From assembly GCA_031373665.1 (NCBI GenBank), contig JANMMZ010000085.1, positions 1-64,000 on the forward strand: DNA of 64,000 bases, read 5' to 3'. The notes beneath the pieces were generated by a model. That model was given only the letters and a program-made list of their open reading frames with translations. It searched no databases and had not been told where the DNA came from. The position numbers and the translations under genes are program-made. Source of the DNA: M3007 sp031373665. GTDB lineage: Bacteria; Bacteroidota; Bacteroidia; Chitinophagales; Saprospiraceae. Positions 38,092 through 47,216 of the stretch are shown in pieces. Numbering within the stretch: position 1 is the first letter of the stretch; every line of letters begins with the position of its first letter.

Positions 38092-38472
38092 ATGAACACA
38101 GCATTAAAATACAAGGACATAACCGAAAAAATATTAGGTGCTTCGTTTGAAGTGCATAAATTTTTAGGCAACGGCTTTCAAGAAGTCATTTATCAGAGAG
38201 CATTGGCTTGGGAAATGAAGCAGAAAGGATTAGAATTTGCCAGAGAAATAGAACAAGATATTTTTTATAAGGATTTGCCAGAACCTATTGGTACAAGAAG
38301 AGCAGATTTTGTAGTAGAGGGAAAAATTTTGGTGGAGTTAAAAGCCGTTATTCAATTAGAAGACGTGCATTTAGCACAAGCTTTGAACTACCTCAAAGCC
38401 TATAAATTAGAAGTTGGTTTATTAATAAATTTTGGGAGCAAATCGCTCACTTTTAAACGTATTGTACTATGA
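38092..38472 (+). CDS. GxxExxY protein (PD-(D/E)XK-like)
   Basis: 126 residues from the ATG at 38092 (MNTALKYKDI). The signature GFQEVIY at about 29-35 gives the family its name, and RADFVVEGKILVELKAV carries a D...ExK pattern like that of PD-(D/E)XK nucleases. The cellular role of GxxExxY proteins is not established; they occur often as passengers in Bacteroidota. It overlaps the hsdS start by 4 bp (ATGA), so it is translated together with hsdS and belongs to the restriction operon. Confidence 0.85.
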   Translation: MNTALKYKDITEKILGASFEVHKFLGNGFQEVIYQRALAWEMKQKGLEFAREIEQDIFYKDLPEPIGTRRADFVVEGKILVELKAVIQLEDVHLAQALNYLKAYKLEVGLLINFGSKSLTFKRIVL

Positions 38473-39920
38473 TAAAACAAAATAGTCAGCATCACGGATT
38501 GAAAAATAGTCAGCATCACGGATTAAAAAATAGTCAGAATCACGGATTAAACGGATTAAAGGATGACACTGATTTAAAATCGGAAAATAATCAAAAAAAA
38601 TCCGTGAAATCTGTGCAATCCTTTAAAATCCGTGATTCAGACAACATTCCAGTATTGCGTTTTCCTGAGTTTAATGAGGAATGGAAAGAAAAGAAGTTGG
38701 GGGAAGTAGCGACCAATAAGTCAGGTAAATATAATCCTGAAAAAGAACGAGAATCTGTGAAATGTATTGAATTAGAACATTTATCTTCGGATTCAAGCCA
38801 ATTACTGGGATATATTGATGGAAAAAATTCAGGAAGTATTAAGAATAAATTTGATAAAGGCGATGTGCTTTTTGGAAAATTAAGACCTTATCTAAAAAAG
38901 TATTTACTAGCACCTTTTGAAGGAGTTTGTTCGTCAGAAATTTGGGTATTGAAAGGGCTGAATATTTCAAATGACTTTTTATTTAGGATAGTGCAAACAG
39001 ATTCATTTATTGATTTAGCAAATCAATCAAGTGGCTCTAAAATGCCAAGAGCAGATTGGAATGTTGTTGAAAATGGAATATTCTCTTTCCCCACCCTACC
39101 CGAACAAACCAAAATCGCCACCTTCCTCACCGCAGTAGATGAAAAAATCCAAGCCCTCAAAAAGAAAAAAGGCCTTTTAGAAGATTACAAAAAAGGGGTG
39201 ATGCAAAAACTCTTCTGTCTGAATCACGGATTAGATGGATTTAAAGATGACACAGATTTTGACAATGAATCCGTGGAATCTGCGCAATCCTTAAAAATCC
39301 GTGATTCAGACAATGTACGCTTCAGACAAAAAGATGGCAGCAACTTTCCAGATTGGGAAGTGAAGAAGTTGGGGGAGGTGGCAAAAAGGAAAACATTGAA
39401 AAATAAAGAAGGGAATACAAATGTTCTTACAATTTCTGCACAATATGGATTGATAAGCCAATTAGAATTTTTCAATAAATCTGTTTCTGCGAAAGATGTA
39501 ACAGGGTATTATTTATTAGAAAATGGAGATTTTGCATACAATAAAAGTTATTCAAATGGTTATCCAATGGGTGCAATTAAGTGTTTAAATAGATATGGAA
39601 AAGGTGTAGTTTCAACATTGTATATCTGTTTTAAATTTAATGAAGTGATAAATAATTCATTTATGGAGCATTTTTTTGAAACAGGTATTCATAATAGTGA
39701 AATTGAAAAAGTAGCACAGGAAGGAGCAAGAAATCATGGTTTGTTGAATATTGGATTAGAAGATTTTTTCAATATTGCAATATCAATCCCCTGCCTCAAA
39801 GAACAAACCGCCATCGCCAATTTCCTATCCGCCCTAGACGAAAAAATAAACCATACGCAAACCCAAATAACCCAAACCGAAACGTGGAAAAAGGGGCTTT
39901 TACAAAAAATGTTTTGTTAA
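38469..39920 (+). CDS. hsdS: Type I restriction-modification system, specificity subunit
   Basis: 483 residues. Two target-recognition halves are visible: one at about 62-250 beginning RFPEFNEEWKEKKLGEV and ending KKGVMQKLFC, and one at about 284-483 beginning RFRQKDGSNFPDWEVKKLGEV and ending KKGLLQKMFC. Each half has the conserved PEQTKIATFL / KEQTAIANFL helix. HsdS chooses the bipartite DNA target for HsdM and HsdR. Each half is preceded by a translated palindromic element (residues about 22-59 and 250-282: NHGLxGxKDDTD...KIRDSDN), which lengthens the protein beyond the usual 400-450 residues. The first 27 residues are a triple octapeptide repeat. Confidence 0.93.
   Translation: MIKQNSQHHGLKNSQHHGLKNSQNHGLNGLKDDTDLKSENNQKKSVKSVQSFKIRDSDNIPVLRFPEFNEEWKEKKLGEVATNKSGKYNPEKERESVKCIELEHLSSDSSQLLGYIDGKNSGSIKNKFDKGDVLFGKLRPYLKKYLLAPFEGVCSSEIWVLKGLNISNDFLFRIVQTDSFIDLANQSSGSKMPRADWNVVENGIFSFPTLPEQTKIATFLTAVDEKIQALKKKKGLLEDYKKGVMQKLFCLNHGLDGFKDDTDFDNESVESAQSLKIRDSDNVRFRQKDGSNFPDWEVKKLGEVAKRKTLKNKEGNTNVLTISAQYGLISQLEFFNKSVSAKDVTGYYLLENGDFAYNKSYSNGYPMGAIKCLNRYGKGVVSTLYICFKFNEVINNSFMEHFFETGIHNSEIEKVAQEGARNHGLLNIGLEDFFNIAISIPCLKEQTAIANFLSALDEKINHTQTQITQTETWKKGLLQKMFC
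38481..38552 (+). repeat. Three tandem 24-bp repeats at the start of hsdS
   Basis: Units start at 38481, 38505 and 38529 (AATAGTCAGCATCACGGATT type), each coding for NSQxHGLK/N. Copy changes are in steps of eight codons and keep the frame. Confidence 0.85.
38533..38642. repeat. Family A palindromic element, first copy in hsdS
   Basis: GTCAGAATCACGGATT (38533-38548) pairs with AATCCGTGATTCAGAC (38627-38642), with further inner pairing of the GGATTAAAGGAT / ATCCTTTAAA words. It is translated in frame ahead of the first recognition domain. Confidence 0.8.
39216..39310. repeat. Family A palindromic element, second copy in hsdS
   Basis: GTCTGAATCACGGATT (39216-39231) and AATCCGTGATTCAGAC (39295-39310) are perfect reverse complements. 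It lies exactly between the two halves of HsdS and is translated in frame. Confidence 0.85.
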
Positions 39921-39932
39921 AATTAATTACAA

Positions 39933-40724
39933 ATGAAGAATTACAAATTACAAATAATACCCACTGATTTGCTCCCTGTTTATTTGGAGCAAGTGCCTAA
40001 GGGTTTGCAGAAAGCATTTGATGCCTTGAAGGACGCAGAGATTTCTACTGATACTTTTAGTTTTTACACTTCGGTATCAGCTATGGCATCGAGCAAAATT
40101 GAGGGCGAACAAATGGAAATTGACAGCTACATCAAACACAAAATGTTGAATATTGAGTATCTGGAAGACTTGGTTGAAAAACCAAACGATTTGTATAATG
40201 CTTATCTGTTTGCCCAAAAAAATGAACTCACCGAAAAAAATTTTTTAGAAACCCATAAATTATTGTCAGCACATCTTTTAGCCCCCAATAAAAGAGGCGT
40301 TTGCAGAACAGGCAATATGGTGGTAATGGAGCATAAAACATTCCGCATACAATATGAAGCTGCCTTGGGGAGCGAAGTAAAACCCTTGTTTGCCAGACTT
40401 TGGAAAGATATTGAGCAACTAAAAAAAGAAAGATTAAGCATAGAAGAAACATTCTTTTTTGCATCATTCATTCATATTGTTTTTGTAAATATTCACCCTT
40501 TTGAAGATGGAAACGGAAGAGCAGGAAGATTATTAGAAAAATGGTTTTTGGCTCAAATGCTGGGCGAAAAAGTTTGGTATATACAAAGTGAATTGAATTA
40601 TTATAAAAACGTAAACAACTATTACAAAAATCTGAACAGGCTCGGAATTTTTTACGAAAAATTGGATTACAACCAAGCTATTCCATTTCTATTAATGCTA
40701 CCAAGTTCAATTACGAATATTTAA
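39933..40724 (+). CDS. Fic-domain protein, AMPylator-like
   Basis: 263 residues. The catalytic motif HPFEDGNGRAGR at 188-199 has the His, the acidic residue and the Asn/Arg pattern of active Fic enzymes, which transfer AMP or another nucleotide part to protein hydroxyls. SSKIEG at 53-58 fits the (S/T)xxxE(G/N) inhibitory helix, here N-terminal, so activity is probably self-restrained. It lies 12 bp after hsdS. Its target is unknown; within a restriction locus it may control the enzymes or act as a toxin. Confidence 0.88.
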   Translation: MKNYKLQIIPTDLLPVYLEQVPKGLQKAFDALKDAEISTDTFSFYTSVSAMASSKIEGEQMEIDSYIKHKMLNIEYLEDLVEKPNDLYNAYLFAQKNELTEKNFLETHKLLSAHLLAPNKRGVCRTGNMVVMEHKTFRIQYEAALGSEVKPLFARLWKDIEQLKKERLSIEETFFFASFIHIVFVNIHPFEDGNGRAGRLLEKWFLAQMLGEKVWYIQSELNYYKNVNNYYKNLNRLGIFYEKLDYNQAIPFLLMLPSSITNI

Positions 40725-40760
40725 TTACGAATGTTTAATTACGAATATTTAATTACGAAT
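40708..40760. repeat. Family B repeats between fic and the four-helix gene
   Basis: Four spaced copies of AATTACGAAT occur here, the first overlapping the last codons of the fic gene. They resemble the longer array at 41115-41311. Confidence 0.7.
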
Positions 40761-40767
40761 CACAAAA

Positions 40768-41193
40768 ATGAAAACTGACAATATTATACAACAAAAAAAT
40801 TATGCTTTTGCAGTGAGAATTGTAAAAGTGTATCAATATTTATGTGACGAGAAAAAAGAGTTTACTTTAAGCAAACAGCTTTTAAGATGCGGCACATCGG
40901 TTGGTGCAAATGTTGAAGAAGCCATTGGTGGGCAAAGTGAAAAGGATTTTTTTGCCAAACTAACCATTTCATACAAAGAAGCAAGGGAAACACATTATTG
41001 GATACGGTTATTGACAGACACTGGTTATTTAACAAAAGAGCAAAGCGAAAGTCTGTTGAATGACATAACAGAAATTCAAAAAATAATTGGAAGTATTCAA
41101 CGCACAATCAAATCTCGTAATTCAAAATTAATTACGAATGACGAATTCAAAATTACGAATGACGAATTTAAAATTACGAATGAAAAATCATAA
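40768..41193 (+). CDS. Four-helix bundle protein (23S rRNA intervening-sequence type)
   Basis: 141 residues. The core (YAFAVRIVKVYQYL, LLRCGTSVGANVEEA, KISYKEARETHYWIRLL, LLNDITEIQKIIGSIQRTI) matches the S23/IVP four-helix family, small proteins of unknown role often carried as passenger genes. The last ~25 residues (LITNDEFKITNDEFKITNEKS) are translated family B repeats that extend the normal end. It lies inside the restriction operon between fic and hsdR. Confidence 0.85.
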   Translation: MKTDNIIQQKNYAFAVRIVKVYQYLCDEKKEFTLSKQLLRCGTSVGANVEEAIGGQSEKDFFAKLTISYKEARETHYWIRLLTDTGYLTKEQSESLLNDITEIQKIIGSIQRTIKSRNSKLITNDEFKITNDEFKITNEKS

Positions 41194-41311
41194 TAAAAAT
41201 ATAAAAACTATAACTCAATTAAAATACAAAATCGTAATTCGTAATTCACAATTCGTAATTAAAAATTCGTAATTCGTAATTAAAAATTCGTAATTAAAAA
41301 TTCGTAATTAA
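41115..41311. repeat. Family B repeat array upstream of hsdR
   Basis: At least nine copies of ATTACGAAT or its complement ATTCGTAAT, first in one orientation (inside the four-helix gene's tail), then in the other up to the hsdR start codon. The whole could form long hairpins in the mRNA ahead of hsdR. Confidence 0.8.
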
Positions 41312-44257
41312 ATGAGCAGACAGTCGGAACAAATATTAGAAGAACAACTCATTGCCCAGTTGCAAAAATTGGGGTACGGCTATATTGTCATCAATAGTGA
41401 AAAAGATGTATTGCTCAACCTCAAAGGGCAATTGGAAAAACACAACCAATCCGCCCTAACTAAAACAGGCAATGCACAATTTACCCAAACAGAGTTTGAG
41501 AAGATTTTAAACCTGTTGAGCAAAGGGTCTGTTTTTGAAAAATCAAAAATGCTTCGCCAAAAGCAACACCTTGTTCGGGAGCATGGAGACAACCTGTATT
41601 TTGAATTTTTGAATACGGAGCATTGGTGTCAAAATGAATATCAAGTAACCAACCAAGTAAGCCAGGAAGGAAAATTCAAAAACCGTTATGATGTAACCAT
41701 TCTCATCAACGGTTTGCCATTGGTGCAAATAGAACTGAAGCGCAGAGGCTTAGAATTGAAAGAAGCGTTCAATCAAATCAACCGTTATCAACGGCATTCG
41801 TTTGGTGCAAACGCTGCTTTGTTTCAGTATGTTCAAATCTTCATTATCAGCAATGGCGTAAATACAAAGTACTACGCCAACAACCGCAACCAAAGTTTCA
41901 AACAAACTTTCTATTGGACAGATGCAGCAAACAAAAGGGTTTCTAATATACTAAATGGCTTTACGGATACATTTTTAGAGCCTTGCCACTTGAGCAAAAT
42001 GATATGCAAGTACATTGTGCTGAACGAAGCCTATAAAATTCCAATGGTACTTCGTCCGTATCAGTTCTATGCTGTGGAAGCTTTAATAGAAAGAGTAAAG
42101 TCACAAGGCCTTACGAGTCAACCCAAAAACGGTTATATATGGCATACCACAGGTTCGGGTAAAACCCTCACAAGTTTTAAAGCCAGTCAGATTTTAATGG
42201 CTTTGCCACAAGTTCATAAAGTGGTTTTTGTGGTGGATAGAAAAGATTTGGATTACCAAACGACTAAAGAATTCAACAGTTTTCAAGAAGGTTGTATTGA
42301 CGGAACAGACAATACGCAAAACTTAGTAAAGCAATTTACAGGCACTTATGTTGACAAAAAAGGAGAGGCCAAAAATTCCAAACTCATAGTAACCACCATT
42401 CAAAAACTCAATACTGCAATCAGCAAATTGAAGTATGAGGCTAAAATGGCTGAACTGAAAGACAAACGCATCATTTTTATTTTTGACGAGTGCCACAGAA
42501 GCCAATTTGGCGATACTCACAAAAGAATAAAGGACTTTTTCAATAATGCTCAATTGTTTGGGTTTACAGGCACTCCCATTTTTGCAGACAATGCTGCTAA
42601 AAACGAACACGGCAAGCGAACCACCAAAGATTTATTTGAAGACTGTTTGCATAAGTATGTAATTACAGATGCTATCAAAGACGAAAATGTATTGAAGTTT
42701 TCGGTTGAATATGTAGGCAGATATAAGCATAAAGACGGACGAGAGACCAATATTGATATTGAGGTAGAAGACATTGACACTAAAGAGTTGATGGAAGATG
42801 AAACCCGTTTAGAAAAAATAACAGATTACATTATTGCACACCACAACCGCAAAACACACAGCCGAGCGTTTACGGCTATGTTTTGTATCAATAATGTGCC
42901 TACGCTTATCAAATACGTTGATTTATTCAAAAAGAAAAAAGCCGAAGGATTACACAATTTGAACATTGCAACCATATTCAGTTATGGGGCAAATGAAGAT
43001 GATGCAGATGCCAACGGCTTTATCAACTTTGAACAAGATTTTGACAATGTTGATTTGAATCTAGTGGCAGAATCAAAGCCCGAATATAAAATCAATTCGC
43101 ATAGCAGAGACAAGTTAGAAGAATTTATAGGTGATTACAACAAACTATTTGGTGATAATTTCACGACCAAAGACAGCCAAAGTTTTTACAACTATTACAA
43201 CGACATTTCAAAGAAAGTCAAGGAACGCAAAATTGACATTTTAATAGTGGTAAATATGTTCCTTACGGGTTTTGACAGCCCAACATTGAACACCATGTAT
43301 GTGGACAAAAACCTACGATATCACGGACTAATACAAGCATATAGCCGAACCAACAGAATTTTAAACGAGCAAAAAAGCCAAGGAAATATTGTTGCGTTTC
43401 GCAACCTCAAAAACCGCACAGACGAAGCGATTACTTTATTTAGCAACAAAGAAGCGATTGAAGTAATCATCATGAAACCGTATGAAGACTACACAGCCAA
43501 GTTTGACGAAGCCTTTGAACATTTAATTTCTTTGACACCAACTACAGACAGCGTTGATGATTTACAAACAGAAGATGACGAACTTGAATTCATAAAGGCT
43601 TTCAGAGATTTGATGAGAATAAAAAATGTTCTCACTGCATTTTCAGACTTCAAATGGGAAGACTTGGAAATGACCGAGCAACAATTTGAAGATTTTAAAA
43701 GCAAGTATCTCGACCTTTACGACAAAGTAAAAAGCAACCACCAAAAAGAGAAGGTTTCCATTTTAGAAGATGTGGATTTTGAGTTGGAATTAATTCACCG
43801 TGACGAAATAAATGTTGCTTATATCATTCAACTTTTAATCAAACTAAAAGCACAAGCTCAAAAAGACACGACAAAAGCAGAACAAGAAATATTCAACTTG
43901 TTAAGCACCGAAACGACTTTACGTAGCAAACGAGAGTTGATAGAAAAATTTATACAAGAGAATTTGCCAGTAATTGTGGATACAGACGAAGTTGCACCGG
44001 CGTTCGACAAATATTGGAACGAAGAACAGCAAAAGGCATTTTCTAAATTGGTGATTGAAGAAAGCCTTTCACCCGACAAGACAGAAAAATTAATTGAAGA
44101 CTATTTGTTTGCAGAAAGGCCACCATTAAGAGACGAAGTTTTAGAACTCATTGAAGGCGAAAAACCAAGTTTGCTTCAAAGAAAAAAACTGGGTGAAAGA
44201 ATTTTAAAACGTATCATGGACTTTGTAGAAACGTTTATAAACGGAATGGCAGGATAG
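41312..44257 (+). CDS. hsdR: Type I restriction endonuclease subunit
   Basis: 981 residues, near the usual family length. The nuclease part has D127, E141 and K143 in DVTILINGLPLVQIELK, the PD-(D/E)XK pattern. The motor part has Walker A TTGSGKT at 279-285, DECH at 392-395, FTGTP and the helicase motif QAYSRTNRI. With HsdM and HsdS it translocates and cleaves unmodified DNA. All key residues look intact. The helical C-terminus binds the methylase core in known systems. The array of palindromes directly before its ATG could affect its translation. Confidence 0.95.
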   Translation: MSRQSEQILEEQLIAQLQKLGYGYIVINSEKDVLLNLKGQLEKHNQSALTKTGNAQFTQTEFEKILNLLSKGSVFEKSKMLRQKQHLVREHGDNLYFEFLNTEHWCQNEYQVTNQVSQEGKFKNRYDVTILINGLPLVQIELKRRGLELKEAFNQINRYQRHSFGANAALFQYVQIFIISNGVNTKYYANNRNQSFKQTFYWTDAANKRVSNILNGFTDTFLEPCHLSKMICKYIVLNEAYKIPMVLRPYQFYAVEALIERVKSQGLTSQPKNGYIWHTTGSGKTLTSFKASQILMALPQVHKVVFVVDRKDLDYQTTKEFNSFQEGCIDGTDNTQNLVKQFTGTYVDKKGEAKNSKLIVTTIQKLNTAISKLKYEAKMAELKDKRIIFIFDECHRSQFGDTHKRIKDFFNNAQLFGFTGTPIFADNAAKNEHGKRTTKDLFEDCLHKYVITDAIKDENVLKFSVEYVGRYKHKDGRETNIDIEVEDIDTKELMEDETRLEKITDYIIAHHNRKTHSRAFTAMFCINNVPTLIKYVDLFKKKKAEGLHNLNIATIFSYGANEDDADANGFINFEQDFDNVDLNLVAESKPEYKINSHSRDKLEEFIGDYNKLFGDNFTTKDSQSFYNYYNDISKKVKERKIDILIVVNMFLTGFDSPTLNTMYVDKNLRYHGLIQAYSRTNRILNEQKSQGNIVAFRNLKNRTDEAITLFSNKEAIEVIIMKPYEDYTAKFDEAFEHLISLTPTTDSVDDLQTEDDELEFIKAFRDLMRIKNVLTAFSDFKWEDLEMTEQQFEDFKSKYLDLYDKVKSNHQKEKVSILEDVDFELELIHRDEINVAYIIQLLIKLKAQAQKDTTKAEQEIFNLLSTETTLRSKRELIEKFIQENLPVIVDTDEVAPAFDKYWNEEQQKAFSKLVIEESLSPDKTEKLIEDYLFAERPPLRDEVLELIEGEKPSLLQRKKLGERILKRIMDFVETFINGMAG

Positions 44258-44616
44258 CCCATGCTTTTGGTGGCACATTTGCAAAGCCGCACGACCTGTC
44301 CCGCTGCTGCGGGAATGAACTAGGCAAATAGATAAATCGCTCAACTTTGCACAGATGTCCATCCCTCCTAAACGTCGGTACGGGCAGAGAGGCAACCAAT
44401 ATATCTTACTAAGTTCTACCCAATCTGCAAGCAGCCCAATTTGTAAATAGGGTTTTGTTTCAGGTTGCGCCACCACCTATTAATTTTGAGCAGGCTTCGC
44501 CCATCACTGTATCAGTTATCAAATTAAATCGGATGTTTTTTCAATGAACTAATTATTTTTTTCAAGGCTTTTCAAGGAAACATAGCCAAAACTAACATTA
44601 AAATTTTAAAATTAAC
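44258..44616. other. Gene-free stretch after hsdR
   Basis: No convincing gene. A short hairpin (TCCCGCTGCTGCGGGA) lies near 44298-44313 without a T-run, and the stretch is less AT-rich than hsdR. Otherwise nothing recognisable is seen. Confidence 0.5.
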
Positions 44617-45750
44617 ATGGACAACAAACCTGAGATAATTCAAACAATCATTGAAAATATTTTTTTCGCTATACGTGATACATTAAACAAAATAATACTT
44701 TTTATCTTGTTGACAATCATTAGTTCTTGCAACGCGCAAGAAAAAACAAACACATTTAATCCCCCCAATATTTCCAAATCAAGTCCAACAGTAATAAAAA
44801 ACTTTAAGTCCATTGCTGTAGCTCCTGATTTTGATACCACCTTAGTCAGTCAATATATCCGAAGTATTTTTCAGGATTCTAAAGGGAATTTATGGTTTGG
44901 TACGTTAGGCGAAGGCGTAGTGAGATATGATGAAAAAACATTGACCTACTTTTCCAATCCTGATGGTTTTAATAACAACACAGTTTATGCCATCAATGAA
45001 GATAAAAATGGTAATCTTTGGTTTGGGACTGACCAAGGCGTTTATAAATATGATGGAAAAACTTTTAAAAATTACAATCAAAAAGATGGACTAAACCATA
45101 TAGACATAAGTCGAAAAAGCATCCTTGTTGACAAATCAGGTACTATTTGGGTGGGCACACATGGCGGCGTTTACCAATATGACCCGTCTGCCGATAGCAA
45201 AGGCGGTCAAAGTTTTTCATTATTTCAACTACTTCCTTCTATAAATATTGCTGGCATCATGGAAGACAAAAGTGGCAACATTTGGTTTGCTTCTTCGAAT
45301 AAAGGTGTCTTTCGCTATGATGGAAAAACAATTACCAATATTGCAGAAAAGGAAGGTTTGGGAGAGAACTATGCAGGAGGAATCGCAGAGGATAAAGATG
45401 GAAATGTGTGGTTTACTATGAAAAACGGCATTTGCAAATATGATGGAAAAACCTTAACAGAATATACCCCCAAAGACGGATTAGGCGGAACTGAATTTTG
45501 GGGAATGATTATAGAACAGTCAGGTATTGTTTGGGTTACAGCCCGAGGCAGTACTACTAGATTTGATCCTTCTATTCCCTTACCAAATCCCAAAGCATTT
45601 ACGGTGTTTACAGTAAAAGATGGTCTTAATTGCTGTGTTCAAAGTATGTATCAAGATAAGTCAGGAAATATGTGGTGGGGTGCAGGATCAGGTCTTTTCC
45701 GGTTTGATGGAACGCGCTTTTATCAAGTTAAACAGAATGGCCCTTGGTAG
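44617..45750 (+). CDS. Two-component-regulator-type propeller lipoprotein
   Basis: 377 residues. A hydrophobic stretch ending IISSCNAQ near residue 37-42 looks like a lipobox, so the protein is probably a lipoprotein. It then shows about seven Reg_prop units (DSKGNLWFGTLGEGV, DKNGNLWFGTDQGVY, DKSGTIWVGTHGGVY, DKSGNIWFASSNKGV, DKDGNVWFTMKNGI, DKSGNMWWGAGSGLF), the blades of a beta-propeller otherwise found in hybrid two-component sensors. No histidine kinase part follows, so this is a stand-alone propeller, perhaps a ligand binder. It ends next to a strong terminator. Confidence 0.85.
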   Translation: MDNKPEIIQTIIENIFFAIRDTLNKIILFILLTIISSCNAQEKTNTFNPPNISKSSPTVIKNFKSIAVAPDFDTTLVSQYIRSIFQDSKGNLWFGTLGEGVVRYDEKTLTYFSNPDGFNNNTVYAINEDKNGNLWFGTDQGVYKYDGKTFKNYNQKDGLNHIDISRKSILVDKSGTIWVGTHGGVYQYDPSADSKGGQSFSLFQLLPSINIAGIMEDKSGNIWFASSNKGVFRYDGKTITNIAEKEGLGENYAGGIAEDKDGNVWFTMKNGICKYDGKTLTEYTPKDGLGGTEFWGMIIEQSGIVWVTARGSTTRFDPSIPLPNPKAFTVFTVKDGLNCCVQSMYQDKSGNMWWGAGSGLFRFDGTRFYQVKQNGPW

Positions 45751-45752
45751 TA

Positions 45753-45801
45753 CAAAAAGAGGCCGTCACATAAGTTCAACTTACATGACGGCCTCTTTTT
45801 G
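45753..45801. terminator. Bidirectional intrinsic terminator
   Basis: CAAAAAGAGGCCGTCA (45753-45768) pairs with TGACGGCCTCTTTTTG (45786-45801), with A- and T-runs on the two sides. It ends the propeller gene. Confidence 0.9.
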
Positions 45802-46004
45802 TTAACCCTCTTCTGCAACAGTCCTACAACCCATCAAAACAAATCTTCCCGTTTTGGTGGAATGTCTTTGTTGCTCAACACAACCTAGTGGCGGGCAGGA
45901 TTAGGCGATACTTGCCATATTTGCCCTGCACTCAATGAAACAAATTTTTATAGGAAAACCATGATTCTTTAAATAGGCATCGTTTATACTTCATAAAATA
46001 TATG

Positions 46005-46012
46005 TATATTTG
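46005..46012 (+). promoter_or_regulatory. -7 box of the SUMF1-domain gene
   Basis: TATATTTG, 23 bases before the start codon, with a weak TTTA upstream at the right distance. Confidence 0.5.
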
Positions 46013-46035
46013 CCCTTCATAAAAATATTAGTAAC

Positions 46036-47091
46036 ATGAAAAAAACAACAATCATTCTTCTTTTTACGCTAGGCCTTCTTCGCCTACATGCACAAACACT
46101 GCCCGTTTCTGTATTACCCAAACCTGCACAGAAAATGCTGGTTGACTTCGCCTTTGTGAAAGGTGATTCACTGCTTACAGGGGTGTATTTCGGTTGGGAT
46201 AGTCTGCAATTTCATCTGCCAAAAACACTTGCGGTGTCCGCTTTTTACATCAACCGATATGAGGTTTCGGTGAAGGCTTATCATAAGTTTTGTCGGGGAA
46301 ACACGGCCTCAACAGATTGCCCAGATACTACTGTTTGGCTCTCGGAGTTCCCATACTCTTTTAACAAACCGATAGCCGATAAGTATTTTAAGCATCCAAC
46401 CTTTCATCAGCATCCCGTTATTTGTGTCACTTGGGATCAAGCCGTTCGGTATTGCGCCTGGCAGACCAAGCAAATCAATGCCTTACTAGACAATAGCGAA
46501 TACAGTGTCGAAATACGGCTGCCTACTGAAGCGGAGTGGGAATTGGCGGCATTGGGCCCTGATTTGTATGCAAAAGATAGGCAAGGGAGTAGGTACAGAA
46601 GAATGTTTCCTTGGGATTTAGAATACTTTAAAATAGATAAAAATGGCCTTCATTTTCAATGCAACGCTGGCCCTACGAGAACACCTCAAGCAGATTTTAC
46701 TTTATTAGGATATCGGGAAGATGGTTATACCTACACTGCTCCAGTTCAATCCTACGAACACAATGGTGCTGGATTGTATCAAATGGCAGGCAATGCTGCG
46801 GAGTGGACTTCTGACCGCTTTTCTATTGATTCTATTGCCCTTGCAGAGATAATAGAAAAAAAACTAGAAAAAAAGCCAGATCTTTTGTACAACTCAAAGT
46901 TGTTGAATCGGTTTCGGCCTCCATTTCCGACGCATCAATACGACGATTATATGATTGTGAAAGGTGGTTCTTGGGTAGATGAGCCGTTTTATATGCAAAT
47001 CAGTGTACGCAAAATCCAACACCCCACCCAGGCGAGTGCGACCATTGGTTTTCGGCCAGTTTGTGTGGTGAGGCGGAAGAAGCAAGAGTGA
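46036..47091 (+). CDS. SUMF1/formylglycine-generating-enzyme-domain protein, exported
   Basis: 351 residues with a signal peptide (MKKTTIILLFTLGLLRLHAQ). The domain shows FYINRYEVSVKAYHKF, HPVICVTWDQAVRYCAW, RLPTEAEWELAA, GLYQMAGNAAEWTSD, VKGGSW and GFRPV, the usual order of SUMF1 (PF03781) motifs. Such proteins in Bacteroidota include gliding/type IX secretion components GldJ and GldK, but the match here is too general to assign either. The catalytic cysteines of true sulfatase activators are not evident. It is preceded by its own promoter. Confidence 0.85.
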   Translation: MKKTTIILLFTLGLLRLHAQTLPVSVLPKPAQKMLVDFAFVKGDSLLTGVYFGWDSLQFHLPKTLAVSAFYINRYEVSVKAYHKFCRGNTASTDCPDTTVWLSEFPYSFNKPIADKYFKHPTFHQHPVICVTWDQAVRYCAWQTKQINALLDNSEYSVEIRLPTEAEWELAALGPDLYAKDRQGSRYRRMFPWDLEYFKIDKNGLHFQCNAGPTRTPQADFTLLGYREDGYTYTAPVQSYEHNGAGLYQMAGNAAEWTSDRFSIDSIALAEIIEKKLEKKPDLLYNSKLLNRFRPPFPTHQYDDYMIVKGGSWVDEPFYMQISVRKIQHPTQASATIGFRPVCVVRRKKQE

Positions 47092-47216
47092 GCGTTAGGG
47101 CAATGTCGTTAAGTTAATTTTATTTTGTCACTTTAAAAAATCAGGAATACTTGAATCTGGTATTTTTTATCTTGCTTTTCTTGGTAAAAGGCTGTTGCCA
47201 TTTACCCTACTTCAAT

